Shown here: positions 46,108 to 55,304 of the stretch, one piece after another
Numbering within the stretch: position 1 is the stretch's first letter
How the letters are laid out: each line of letters begins with the position of its first letter
From: Microbulbifer donghaiensis
GTDB taxonomy: Bacteria > Pseudomonadota > Gammaproteobacteria > Pseudomonadales > Cellvibrionaceae
NCBI RefSeq assembly: GCF_900129095.1
Contig: NZ_FQVA01000002.1
Location: 124,001 to 188,000, forward strand
Length of the DNA: 64,000 bases
Reading direction: 5' to 3'
Program-made: the position numbers and the translations under genes
Notes under the pieces: generated by a model
What the model saw: only the letters and a program-made list of their open reading frames with translations
Databases searched by the model: none
Told to the model about the DNA's origin: nothing

Positions 46108-47133
46108 TTAAATGAGGTGCTCACCAATTGTTCTAAGGCAATGAAAAATAAGGGATTCGTCTTCACGCCTCAGGATTCTACCCTCATCAAAAACTGTTCT
46201 ATCTTTAAACAGAAAATTTCTCTTCGGAAAAAATTTTTCTCGAACACATTCATTTATGTCATCAAATTTTCTCTGAACAAGAACGTATTTTTCTTTTGTT
46301 AATCCTAGCCCAGCGCCAGAGGCTCTATCTGAAAGGAGATTTAGCACTTCCCGCCTAACTCGAATTTTAGTATCACGATCATCCAATCCTTTAACCAACT
46401 CATTCACCGATCTCAGGAGAGACTGCCCAAGATGAGTCACCGACTCATTCATAACCCCAACATTTAAATCCAAGCATGAGACAATATTCGAATCAATCGA
46501 GGATACAAAATCAACGAGCAAGTCACCCTCAATAAATTCTCGCCTGCTAAAAATTTTTGGGACCAGGCTACCTTGAGAAAACACCGATGACCACTGCTCT
46601 AAAATTTTGGAATAATTGTAATAATAGTTTTCAGGGACACATGAATTAAAAACAAAATCTTCAAACCCCACAGACTTCCCACTTTTAAGGGCAGTGGTAT
46701 ACAGAGAAACCGCGACGTCAGCCTGAGGCCTAAGATATATTAGAATTTCAATTTCCTCGAAAAACTCAATCAGCAAGTGTTTGAGTGACTCAACCTCATC
46801 CAAGAAAACTGTCCGAGAGTGAAAATGCTCACTAGATATAATTACCGTATGAATAGTATTATCGAGTTCACACAACTCCCTTCGGAATTTTTCAATAAAA
46901 CTCTTATTGAATTTATTCCTAGATTCCACATCCCTTATTGACCGAGAGGAGAAAAAATCATCATAGCGATTTTCTCTCATACAATATGCTGCTAAAGCTC
47001 TATTATTTTTCTCGCCGGCGCAACGTAAAAAATGAAACCCCAGGTTCGAAAGTGCAGCCCTATTTCTAAACAGGGCCTCCTGGATAGTAGTGGTTCCAGT
47101 CTTTTCAGTCCCAATATGCAACAGCAATTTCAT
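46108..47133 (-). CDS. Sulfotransferase-like protein
   Basis: A 341-residue protein with an N-terminal P-loop of sulfotransferase type, LLLHIGTEKTGTTTIQEALF, and IEILIYLRPQADVAVSLYTTAL at the position of the 3'-phosphate site. The rest is poorly conserved to my eye. It may sulfate the capsule sugar, but a related non-sulfate role cannot be excluded. AT-rich. Confidence 0.7.
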   Translation of the reverse strand: MKLLLHIGTEKTGTTTIQEALFRNRAALSNLGFHFLRCAGEKNNRALAAYCMRENRYDDFFSSRSIRDVESRNKFNKSFIEKFRRELCELDNTIHTVIISSEHFHSRTVFLDEVESLKHLLIEFFEEIEILIYLRPQADVAVSLYTTALKSGKSVGFEDFVFNSCVPENYYYNYSKILEQWSSVFSQGSLVPKIFSRREFIEGDLLVDFVSSIDSNIVSCLDLNVGVMNESVTHLGQSLLRSVNELVKGLDDRDTKIRVRREVLNLLSDRASGAGLGLTKEKYVLVQRKFDDINECVREKFFPKRNFLFKDRTVFDEGRILRREDESLIFHCLRTIGEHLI

Positions 47134-47265
47134 GAAAGAAAAAACACCTTTTCACATTTACACCAAAACAACGCATGAAACGCAAACATAATTTTCAACC
47201 CATAAAAATTCAAAATAAAAAAATTTTCGGGCTCTCTATAAATATAACAAACCTACTAAAAACAA

Positions 47266-48123
47266 CTAAACTTCATAGCCAAGTAGCTGCAATTCTTCCC
47301 CCAGCTCTCTCGCAAATATGGCAGCAACTGACTGTTCCATCTCAGTCTTCCAGCGGCCAACTGAAGCTCCTACACTACTACTTGTAAAATGATGTGCGAC
47401 TGCTTTTTTTTGTGATTCGACTTTTCCATAATCAAGATTCAAGCCGATCCATTCCCCGATGCTATTTGTGATTTCATATGGGTTACCCATAAACTCTTCA
47501 TATTTGACCAAAAACCTTCTCTCATCACGCTCAATATTTGCAATGTGACGCATAAAGTTCCTCCTCATATTACAAAGCTTCAAAGCGTAACTTTCATCCG
47601 TATCATCTTTTTGCCACCCAAAGCCATTAAAGCCACGCTTTTTGTTAAAACTTTTTACAGACAAGAATTCATCCCTGGGATCTCTAAAAAGAAATAGGTT
47701 TTTAGCTTCAACAATATTGTTTATATCATCGCAAATATCGTGGACCACCTTCTCTGCATAATAGATTGGCTTGCTATCATCTATTGATTCCGACTGACAT
47801 GCCGCGACCTGATGAGAAAACCCATTCCAAAGACGCCTTAACAGGTCATCTGAGAGTTTCTTACGATCAAATATCTCCACTTCCTGATATGGAATGGGGC
47901 CAACCCTATTCAGGGAGGAATTAAAAATGGTATCAGGATTCCAATCGGAGTCATTGTCCGCATCTTTTCCAACGATATTCGCCAACCGATGGAAATATGT
48001 TAAATGTCTTTTCTCAAAAGGGTAATCTCTATCGAAAATTACATTCTTCGAAGATCCCAGTACCTGCATCAGCAAAGTAGAGCCAGACCGTCCAAAACTA
48101 CGAAGCATAATTGGAGTAATCAT
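47266..48123 (-). CDS. Sulfotransferase
   Basis: A 285-residue PAPS-dependent sulfotransferase candidate. MLRSFGRSGSTLLMQVLGSS (residues 6-25) is the 5'-phosphosulfate loop, and NLFLFRDPRDEFLSVKSFN (about 142-160) the 3'-phosphate motif. Length and layout suit a soluble carbohydrate sulfotransferase. AT-rich like its neighbours. It follows the glycosyltransferase at 48150 by 26 bp, probably in one transcript. Confidence 0.8.
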   Translation of the reverse strand: MITPIMLRSFGRSGSTLLMQVLGSSKNVIFDRDYPFEKRHLTYFHRLANIVGKDADNDSDWNPDTIFNSSLNRVGPIPYQEVEIFDRKKLSDDLLRRLWNGFSHQVAACQSESIDDSKPIYYAEKVVHDICDDINNIVEAKNLFLFRDPRDEFLSVKSFNKKRGFNGFGWQKDDTDESYALKLCNMRRNFMRHIANIERDERRFLVKYEEFMGNPYEITNSIGEWIGLNLDYGKVESQKKAVAHHFTSSSVGASVGRWKTEMEQSVAAIFARELGEELQLLGYEV

Positions 48124-48149
48124 TACTAAACCTATAAGCTATAAATTAA

Positions 48150-49382
48150 CTAACTATATAATTTCAGGTGAGCGCCGGCACACTCCGAGATAGACAGCGG
48201 TCGATTGATAGATTTAACTAGTGCTGACCAGTCCTCCTCCAAAACGGCATTTTTAACCTGATAAGCTAACGCATTCGCACTTCTGCTTCTAAAATGAACG
48301 CCGTTTTCCAAATGGGCTATTTTCTCCTCCATCCCACCGATATCACTGGCGATCAATGGCCGCTTGTGATTAAACGCCTCCTGAATGACCATTGGCGAAT
48401 TCTCCCACCAAACTGAAGGGATAACCACCCAGTCAGTTTGCTCCATCAATCGTCCAATTTCGTTGGATTCATACGGCCCGTGCAGCGTAACTAAATCACC
48501 AAGTTCATCTAATAAACCCCGGATCTTCCCCTGAAAATCCTCGGTTTGCCCCTCGAGGTTGGCACCGTGGATATCCAGATGCACCTTTTTCTTTATCTCT
48601 TCAGGTAGCAACTTAAATGCCTCAAGGAGTACATCCACGCCCTTGAAAGGATTGATCTGGCCGAAAAACGCAAAGCGCCCACGTTCTTCGCCCTCTGCCA
48701 GTGGGCGCGGCAGCGGAGCCTCCACTTTTGGTTGCCCATTTTCGATCATAACCATTTTGGTCTCAGGAATGCCCCAGGCTTTGTAACGGTCGATCAGGAA
48801 GTGGCTAGGTGACACGAATACATCCACCAAGTCGAAAATAGATTTGATGTATTTTTCACGCAGAAAAAAGTCCGCAGCTGAGCGCTCTGGAAAGCAACGT
48901 GCACAATCGGTTGGCGCGGATTTGTAACAGAGCTTCATCTGCTTGCCCGGCTTGACCATCTGGCCATTATTGGCACAGATAGCCAGGTATTCGTGCAATG
49001 TCAGCACGATGCGTGCATTCGGCAGCGTGTTCTTTACCTCGCGGATCAATTCCAGGCCCATATGGATATAGTGGTGGAAATGCACCACTGTCGGCTGATA
49101 GCGCTCCAGCAGCCCGCGGAAGTCCTGCCACACATGCTTCTTGTTGCCGGACTGGAACAAGAAAAAGTCCGACATATGGGTGTGAAACAGAATCTCCCGT
49201 TCTGAGTTAATCGTCGAGAACGCGGAGCCACCGTGGGACGGCTGATCGGTACGGGCGAGGAAGACGGTATCCAGGCCCTGACGCTCGTATTCCTTGAACA
49301 GGTTGTAGGCAGCCACTTCGGCCCCGCCCTTGCTGTGGTCAGGGTGGCCGTGTGACACGATCAATATTTTGTGGTCAGTCAT
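48150..49382 (-). CDS. GT4-type glycosyltransferase
   Basis: A 410-residue GT-B glycosyltransferase. KILIVSHGHPDHSKGGAEVAAYNL starts the N-terminal domain. RFAFFGQINPFKGVDVLLEAF starts the donor domain, and VVIPSVWWENSPMVIQEAF near 315 holds the E-x7-E-like motif of GT4. A pair of Cys clusters (LCYKSAPTDCARCFPE) near 155-170 resembles those in some family members with metal or disulfide. I chose ATG 49382 with GAGGTAG upstream, 10 bp after the preceding gene's stop. Confidence 0.85.
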   Translation of the reverse strand: MTDHKILIVSHGHPDHSKGGAEVAAYNLFKEYERQGLDTVFLARTDQPSHGGSAFSTINSEREILFHTHMSDFFLFQSGNKKHVWQDFRGLLERYQPTVVHFHHYIHMGLELIREVKNTLPNARIVLTLHEYLAICANNGQMVKPGKQMKLCYKSAPTDCARCFPERSAADFFLREKYIKSIFDLVDVFVSPSHFLIDRYKAWGIPETKMVMIENGQPKVEAPLPRPLAEGEERGRFAFFGQINPFKGVDVLLEAFKLLPEEIKKKVHLDIHGANLEGQTEDFQGKIRGLLDELGDLVTLHGPYESNEIGRLMEQTDWVVIPSVWWENSPMVIQEAFNHKRPLIASDIGGMEEKIAHLENGVHFRSRSANALAYQVKNAVLEEDWSALVKSINRPLSISECAGAHLKLYS

Positions 49383-49392
49383 TGGTACTACC

Positions 49393-51264
49393 TCACGCCA
49401 CCAATTCTTCAATCAGAGCACCCCAGCGCTCGGTGTGCTGCCAGGCGTTATAGAGCGTGATCTTGAACTTCCAGTCATGGTTCTCGAACAAATTCTGTGA
49501 TTGTCGCTCCAGGTGATACAGCTTTTCATCACCGAGGACATAGTGTCGGTACCCAGCCTTTCGCAGCTTCAGGCACAGATCGGAATCCTCGAAGTCGCCC
49601 AGCACATAAGTTTCATCCAGGCCACCAACGGATTCGTACAGTGCTTTGGAGATAAACATACAGGCACCGGTAACTGCGGGAGCCTCTTCGACCGTCTCAG
49701 GTGAAACCAGCCATTCGGGCTTGCCTTTTCCGGGATGCTCGTTGAGCCAAAGCTGTCCATACTCTGCACTGCGGGAGAAGCTCATGCCCAGGTGCTGAAT
49801 AGTCCCGTCGTCGTACACGAGTTTCGGTGCCACCACGCCGACGCTTTCGAGATCCGTTGCTTTGTGCTCTATTCGTGAAAGCCAGCCGCCCTCACTCGGG
49901 ATAATGTCGGAGTTCAGCAGCACCAACTGGTCGCTGGTTGCGTAGCGCGCGCCCAGATTGTTCGCGCCCGCGTAGCCCAGGTTTCTGCCGGCATAGACCA
50001 CCTTGAATGAAACCGGGAACAGTGCCGCCGTGTCATGGCAGAATGGCATGAACGCCTCATAGAGGCGTGGATCGTCGAGCACGTAAATTAGCTCTGTCTC
50101 GGCGAAATCTTTGTCGCTGGTGAATTGCGCCACCTGATGTAACAAAAAGTCGTAACGACCATATAGGGGCACGATCACGGATCGTTTTGGCGCTTCTATC
50201 GGCGCGCCGAACTGCACAACCTCGACTTCCGGCTCACCCAGTAGGCTTTGGCGGTTTTCCCAGAGCGCAGCCAGAGCGGGACCGACATGCTCTCGCATTA
50301 CCTTCTGATAATCGCGTGCGCGCACATTGAAATTCACCAGAATCTGCTGGCTAGCCAGGGTGATGTCTTCACGGACAATACGCTGCTGCAGCGGGAGAAT
50401 GGTCACAGCGCCCTGCTTGGTCAGCATGACGATCTCCAGAGCAGAACGCTCCATCAGATGCGGCATTGGAATCCAGGCATATAGGCCGGCTTTGTAATCT
50501 GCCGGGGCGGTACCGGGAAAGGCATCGAGCACGTCCTGGCGTGCGTAGCGCACGGATCTGTCCAGCAACTCACTGCTGTAGCACCCGTCAGAGGAACGCA
50601 ACACCATCGACGCCAGCTCCTTCTGGCCGTCGAGCAGCCAACCCGCGAGGAAAACGCCTCGGCCCGGCACAGCCAGCACATTGTCCCAGTGCCAATTTAC
50701 ATGGGCGCGCAGCTGGCCTTCCTGCATGTGTGGGAATCCCTCGATCTCGTAGACCTTGGAGCCCATGACTGTGCGCAGGAGGTTAAACAGCTTTTGCTTT
50801 TCTTCGGCATTCCAGGTCGCACAGTGGCCAAACAGAGCTCCACCTGCCAGTGGTTCGAAGGGTTTTAACTCGGCCAGTTTACGATCACGGCCAGCCTCTA
50901 CGGATAAGCGCAGCTGCGTATGATCGATTTCCACGCCTTCCGGGCACTCGAGTAACAGGCTGTACCCCCACCGGCGTACGGCGCCCTGAAAGCCGAACTG
51001 TTTATTGACATCCAGGCGGGTCGTTCGCAGCGTATACAAAACACTATTAGCGGCAGCTTTCTCGTTGTCGCCTGCATCTCCTACCATACTGACAAGGCGG
51101 AAGTTTACCGATTCGTATGCGGGGTGGAACGCCCACCCCTGAATCAGCAGGTAGCGCTGCCCCAAAATACCGCAGACATCCACCCAAACATGCGGGATGC
51201 CATCGCGTGGCTCCGTTATGCTCTCGCTTTTATCTGCAAACAAGAGCTGTGTCAGCTTACCCAT
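49393..51264 (-). CDS. GT2 glycosyltransferase with long N-terminal region
   Basis: A 623-residue protein. The C-terminal part (from about 365) is a family 2 GT-A domain: RSVIVPLYGRYDFLLHQVAQF, NLGYAGANNLGARYA, LVLLNSDIIPSEGGWL (DxI variant of the metal site), GGLDETYVLGDFEDSDLCLK. The first 360 residues have no recognised domain, and part resembles the N-terminal regions of other capsule transferases (EIDHTQLRLSVEAG and similar). It is probably for repeat-unit assembly. GC content is back to the flanking level here, marking one edge of the AT-rich island. Confidence 0.82.
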   Translation of the reverse strand: MGKLTQLLFADKSESITEPRDGIPHVWVDVCGILGQRYLLIQGWAFHPAYESVNFRLVSMVGDAGDNEKAAANSVLYTLRTTRLDVNKQFGFQGAVRRWGYSLLLECPEGVEIDHTQLRLSVEAGRDRKLAELKPFEPLAGGALFGHCATWNAEEKQKLFNLLRTVMGSKVYEIEGFPHMQEGQLRAHVNWHWDNVLAVPGRGVFLAGWLLDGQKELASMVLRSSDGCYSSELLDRSVRYARQDVLDAFPGTAPADYKAGLYAWIPMPHLMERSALEIVMLTKQGAVTILPLQQRIVREDITLASQQILVNFNVRARDYQKVMREHVGPALAALWENRQSLLGEPEVEVVQFGAPIEAPKRSVIVPLYGRYDFLLHQVAQFTSDKDFAETELIYVLDDPRLYEAFMPFCHDTAALFPVSFKVVYAGRNLGYAGANNLGARYATSDQLVLLNSDIIPSEGGWLSRIEHKATDLESVGVVAPKLVYDDGTIQHLGMSFSRSAEYGQLWLNEHPGKGKPEWLVSPETVEEAPAVTGACMFISKALYESVGGLDETYVLGDFEDSDLCLKLRKAGYRHYVLGDEKLYHLERQSQNLFENHDWKFKITLYNAWQHTERWGALIEELVA

Positions 51265-51308
51265 ACTAATGCCCCCCCAAGGGCTAAACCTGTCGCTCTA
51301 AATCTTGG

Positions 51309-52388
51309 TCAGTTCCTGTAACTTCCATCCATGATGGCTTGCCACCAGGCCTCGTTATTCAGGAACCAGTAAACAGTTTTTCGAAGGCCCGCCTCAAAGG
51401 TTTCCACGGGCTTGTAATTGAGTTCTTCGTTGGATTTCCGTGGGTCAATCGCGTAACGACGATCGTGGCCTGGCCTATCGGTTACGTAAGTTATTAGCTT
51501 CTCTGCATTTCCCGCCTGCACTTGCGCCGCATGGGGGAATTTATCTGCGAGGGTTGAATCCTCCGCGAAGGCTTTATTCGTCAGGTCGCAGATGAGCTTG
51601 ACGATATCGATATTGGCCCACTCATTGATACCACCGATGTTGTAACACTCGCCCACCTGCCCTTTCTTGATCACGAGATCAATGCCGCGCGCGTGGTCTT
51701 CTACATACAGCCAGTCGCGGATCTGCTGGCCATCGCCGTAAACCGGCAGCGGCTTGTCCTGCAGGATGTTGGTGATTACCAGCGGGATCAGCTTCTCGGG
51801 GAAGTGATACGGTCCGTAATTGTTGGAACAGTTGCTGGTGGTAACCTTCAAACCGTAGGTATGGTGGTATGCGCGCACCAGATGGTCCGACGCTGCCTTG
51901 CTGGCAGAGTACGGGCTGTTCGGCGCATACGGTGTGGTCTCGCTAAATGCAGGATCGGTCGGGCCGAGCGTTCCATATACCTCATCGGTGGAGACGTGGT
52001 GGAATCGGTGATTCTCTTTATTCAGCCCTTCATCCAGCCAGATTTTCTTTGCGGCTTTGAGCAGGCTGTGGGTGCCGATGATATTGGTCTCAATAAAAGC
52101 ATCCGGTCCGCTGATGGAGCGGTCTACATGGCTCTCTGCAGCGAAGTGCACCAGGGTGTCTATGTGGTGCTCCTTTAGCAGGGTTTCCACCAGTTCTGTA
52201 TCGCAAATGTTGCCATGGCAAAAAACAAAGTTCGGGTTTTCCGCGACTGGATCCAGATTGGCCTTGTTGCCGGCATAGGTCAGGGCATCCAGCACGACGA
52301 CTTTGTCCTGCGGGTAGGTCTTCATCCAGTAGTGGACGAAGTTGGCACCTATGAAGCCGGCGCCGCCGGTTACCAGTAGGTTGTTCAT
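51309..52388 (-). CDS. rfbB: dTDP-glucose 4,6-dehydratase, set 2
   Basis: A 359-residue RmlB with [32 protein letters not shown], the catalytic [10 protein letters not shown] and [15 protein letters not shown]. It does the same reaction as the set 1 gene but is clearly divergent from it (for example YGTLGP against FGDLGA), so the sets are not a recent duplication. It is separated from rfbD by four tandem family A units. Confidence 0.95.
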   Translation of the reverse strand: MNNLLVTGGAGFIGANFVHYWMKTYPQDKVVVLDALTYAGNKANLDPVAENPNFVFCHGNICDTELVETLLKEHHIDTLVHFAAESHVDRSISGPDAFIETNIIGTHSLLKAAKKIWLDEGLNKENHRFHHVSTDEVYGTLGPTDPAFSETTPYAPNSPYSASKAASDHLVRAYHHTYGLKVTTSNCSNNYGPYHFPEKLIPLVITNILQDKPLPVYGDGQQIRDWLYVEDHARGIDLVIKKGQVGECYNIGGINEWANIDIVKLICDLTNKAFAEDSTLADKFPHAAQVQAGNAEKLITYVTDRPGHDRRYAIDPRKSNEELNYKPVETFEAGLRKTVYWFLNNEAWWQAIMDGSYRN

Positions 52389-52411
52389 GGGTTTCTGTTA
52401 CTTCCGTTTTT

Positions 52412-52559
52412 TCTGGGTCCCGGCCTTTGCTGGGATGACAAATCTTTGTTTCTGGATCCCGGCGTGCGCCGGGATGACGATCTTCTTTTTTTTGCATTCC
52501 AGGCTGCGCTGGAATTACGAATCTCTGTTCCTGGATCCCGGCCTGCGCCGGGATGACGA
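52412..52559. repeat. Four tandem family A units
   Basis: Four head-to-tail units (near 52416, 52454, 52496 and 52533) of the type GGATCCCGGCCTGCGCCGGG followed by ATGACG, spaced by about 40 bp. The third is the most degenerate. All have the same orientation, unlike the facing pairs elsewhere. They fill the whole rfbB/rfbD gap. Confidence 0.85.
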
Positions 52560-52571
52560 GGGAAATAGTTG

Positions 52572-53462
52572 TTACGTATCGCTCGATGCTGTTTTACCTG
52601 CCTTTTCGGCCAGGGCCTGGCGCAGGGACTGGCGCCAGTGGGGTAATTCCATTCCCAGTTCGTTCACCAGACGGCTTTTGTCCAGCACGCTGTATGAGGG
52701 CCGCGCGGCTGGGGTTGGGTAGTCCGCTGTGGTGATGGGTTTGATCTGTACGTTTTTCTCCGCGGGCAGCAGGCCGGCCGCCTTGCCTTCTTCATAGATC
52801 GCTATGGCGAAGTCGTACCAGCTGGCAGCGCCGGCATCGGTGCAGTGGTAGATGCCTTCCGCTCCGCTCTCGCTCGCCAGTGCGTATAGCGCTTTGGCCA
52901 GGGTGCCGGTCCAGGTTGGTGTGCCGATCTGGTCGGCGACTACACCGAGCTGTTCACGCTCTGCCATCAGGCGCACCATGGTGTTCATAAAATTGTTGCC
53001 GTGGGCCGCATAGACCCAGGCGGTGCGGACGATGACGGCGTGCGGCAGAATTGCCCGAACCGCTTCTTCACCCGCCGCTTTGCTTTCGCCGTAGATACCC
53101 AGTGGTCGAACTTGGTCGTCAACGGTGTACGGACTGGATTTTTGTCCGTCGAACACGAAGTCGGTGGAAACGTGAATCAGCCGAGCGTCGAACTCTCTGC
53201 AGGCCAGAGCCACGCTCTCGGCACCATTGGCATTGATCGCATAGGCCAATTCTGCTTCGGACTCTGCTTTGTCTACTGCGGTATAGGCGGCCGCGTTGAT
53301 TACTACCTCAGGGCGCACTTCTTTCAGTGTTGCCATGACCGCGTCGCGGTTGCTGATATCGAGTTCTTGGCGATCCAGGGCAATCAGCTCTACCTCTGCC
53401 GGGCAGCGCTTTTGCAGTTCTTGGGCCAGCTGGCCGTACTTTCCGGTGACTAATATTTTCAT
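52572..53462 (-). CDS. rfbD: dTDP-4-dehydrorhamnose reductase, set 2
   Basis: A 296-residue RmlD: ILVTGKYGQLAQELQKR at the start, NAAAYTAVDKAESEAELA, HVSTDFVFDG and YGESKAAGEE. It finishes dTDP-L-rhamnose. Gaps to both neighbours hold family A units, so the set 2 genes are looser than set 1, although all face the same way and may be one transcript. Confidence 0.95.
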   Translation of the reverse strand: MKILVTGKYGQLAQELQKRCPAEVELIALDRQELDISNRDAVMATLKEVRPEVVINAAAYTAVDKAESEAELAYAINANGAESVALACREFDARLIHVSTDFVFDGQKSSPYTVDDQVRPLGIYGESKAAGEEAVRAILPHAVIVRTAWVYAAHGNNFMNTMVRLMAEREQLGVVADQIGTPTWTGTLAKALYALASESGAEGIYHCTDAGAASWYDFAIAIYEEGKAAGLLPAEKNVQIKPITTADYPTPAARPSYSVLDKSRLVNELGMELPHWRQSLRQALAEKAGKTASSDT

Positions 53463-53546
53463 GGCTTGCTAGTGTTTGATGTTCGTTTTTTAACGCTTCA
53501 TTGCCCGGGCAATGGTGCAATCGACTGGTCTTTCCTGTTCGTTCGC

Positions 53547-53576
53547 TGGATCCCGGCGTGCGCCGGGATGACGAGA
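53547..53576. repeat. Family A unit
   Basis: TGGATCCCGGCGTGCGCCGG followed by GATGACG, single copy between rfbC and rfbD of set 2. Confidence 0.8.
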
Positions 53577-53584
53577 CTGAGGTG

Positions 53585-54133
53585 TCAGTCGAAGGTCACT
53601 GCATCCCTTAATAACTTGCCTTCGGCATCCTTGGCGGACAGCCTTGGGGGTTCGCCGTGGACCAGGGGCCAGTCAATATTTAGGTCCGGGTCATCCCAGC
53701 GGATGGAGTGTTCGTGTTCTGGTGCGTAGTAGTCGGTGCATTTGTAGACGAACTCGGCGGACTCGCTGGTGACGTAGAAGCCGTGTGCAAAACCCTCGGG
53801 CACCCATAACTGGCGCTTGTTTTCTGCGGATAGAGTGACGCCTACCCATTGGCCGAAGGTCGGGGAGCTGCGGCGCAGGTCTACAGCTACGTCATACACT
53901 TCGCCCTGGGTGACGCGTACCAGTTTTCCCTGGGTTTGCTGGGTCTGGTAGTGGAGGCCGCGCAGGATGCCCTGGCCGGATTTGCTGTGGTTATCCTGTA
54001 CGAACACGCGCTCCGCGCATTCGCGATCGAACACGTCCTGGCGGTAAGACTCGAAAAAAAACCCCCGTTCGTCACCGAAGACTTTCGGCTCAATAATTTT
54101 TACGTCCGCTATGGCGGTATCAATAACTTTCAT
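53585..54133 (-). CDS. rfbC: dTDP-4-dehydrorhamnose 3,5-epimerase, set 2
   Basis: A 182-residue cupin: IEPKVFGDERGFFFESYRQD, VFVQDNHSKSGQGILRGLHYQ (catalytic His) and LWVPEGFAHGFYVTSE. It keeps the normal LHYQ motif that set 1 lacks, so it is the more conventional enzyme of the two. Confidence 0.95.
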   Translation of the reverse strand: MKVIDTAIADVKIIEPKVFGDERGFFFESYRQDVFDRECAERVFVQDNHSKSGQGILRGLHYQTQQTQGKLVRVTQGEVYDVAVDLRRSSPTFGQWVGVTLSAENKRQLWVPEGFAHGFYVTSESAEFVYKCTDYYAPEHEHSIRWDDPDLNIDWPLVHGEPPRLSAKDAEGKLLRDAVTFD

Positions 54134-54207
54134 ACTACTGGTCTTGCATGTTTGTTTAGTGGCCGCGTTCTTTGCGCGGCCTTTCTATAAGCGCCTTAAC
54201 AGCCTAG

Positions 54208-55131
54208 TTAGCGGGCAAACAGGTGATCGCTTTGGGATTCCGCTAGCACCTGTAGCAGGTATTGGCCGTAACCGCTCTTTAGCAGCGGCTGGGTCTGCGC
54301 TTCCAGTTGCTCGGCGGTGATAAAGCCCTTGCGGAAGGCCACTTCTTCCGGGCAGGCGACCTTGAGCCCTTGGCGGCGTTCGATCGTTTGCACAAAATGT
54401 GCCGCTTCCAGCAGATTGTCGTGGGTGCCGGTGTCGAGCCAGGCGGATCCGCGTCCCATCAGCTCGACATTGAGCAAGTCCTGCTCCAGGTACATTCGGT
54501 TGAGGTCGGTGATTTCCAGCTCGCCGCGGGCGCTCGGCTGGATTTCCTGCGCCAGGTCGCAGGCCTGGTTGTCATAGAAGTAGAGGCCGGTAACTGCGTA
54601 ATTGGATTTGGGCTGTTCGGGCTTTTCCTCGATGCTGATGACCCTGCCTTCTGCATCGAACTCGGCCACGCCATAGGCGCGGGCATCGGCCACGTGATAA
54701 CCGAAAACCGTTGCCCCACTTTCGCGATTATCCGCATTGCGAAGCACGTCACTGAAACGTTCTGCGTAAAAGATATTATCCCCCAACACCAACGCGCTGG
54801 GATTGTTACCTACGTGTTCGCGCCCGATGATAAAGGCCTGCGCAAGGCCATCCGGCGAGGGTTGCACCGCATAGCTGAGGTTGATACCCCACTGGGTGCC
54901 GTCGCCCAACAGGTTCTGGAACAGGCACTGTTCCTGGGGCGTGGTGATGATCAAAATATCGCGAATGCCCGCCAGCATCAGTGTGGTCAGCGGGTAATAG
55001 ATCATCGGCTTGTCATACACCGGCATCAGCTGTTTGCTGACACCTTTGGTCAGCGGATACAGGCGCGTACCCGAACCGCCGGCCAGAATGATGCCTTTGC
55101 GATCCGACACCGCAGAACTGTTGGTCAACAT
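54208..55131 (-). CDS. rfbA: Glucose-1-phosphate thymidylyltransferase, set 2
   Basis: A 307-residue Rml[22 protein letters not shown], then [27 protein letters not shown] and [16 protein letters not shown]. It leads set 2 (A-C-D-B order in transcription), 173 bp after kpsD, whereas set 1 has B-A-C-D. Confidence 0.95.
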   Translation of the reverse strand: MLTNSSAVSDRKGIILAGGSGTRLYPLTKGVSKQLMPVYDKPMIYYPLTTLMLAGIRDILIITTPQEQCLFQNLLGDGTQWGINLSYAVQPSPDGLAQAFIIGREHVGNNPSALVLGDNIFYAERFSDVLRNADNRESGATVFGYHVADARAYGVAEFDAEGRVISIEEKPEQPKSNYAVTGLYFYDNQACDLAQEIQPSARGELEITDLNRMYLEQDLLNVELMGRGSAWLDTGTHDNLLEAAHFVQTIERRQGLKVACPEEVAFRKGFITAEQLEAQTQPLLKSGYGQYLLQVLAESQSDHLFAR

Positions 55132-55304
55132 AGTAACTCTCTGTTGCTAAACGCAGCATTGCGGACTGCAGGCGTCGGCCCGGCGCAAATCATCCCCACA
55201 ATGACCCGATCCGCCAGCCAACTGTCTGGCCTACAGACGCAGCTGCTTCCCCAATTGGCGGCACCGGGCCGCCATTTCCCCTTTACTAAATCACTCTGCC
55301 ATTT

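Noticed and set aside
43344-48149. Insertion sequence or prophage as carrier of the AT-rich island
   Set aside because: No transposase, integrase or terminal inverted repeats are visible in or beside it.
52412-52559. CRISPR array
   Set aside because: The units are self-complementary palindromes with short, similar spacers and only four copies; no cas genes are in the window.
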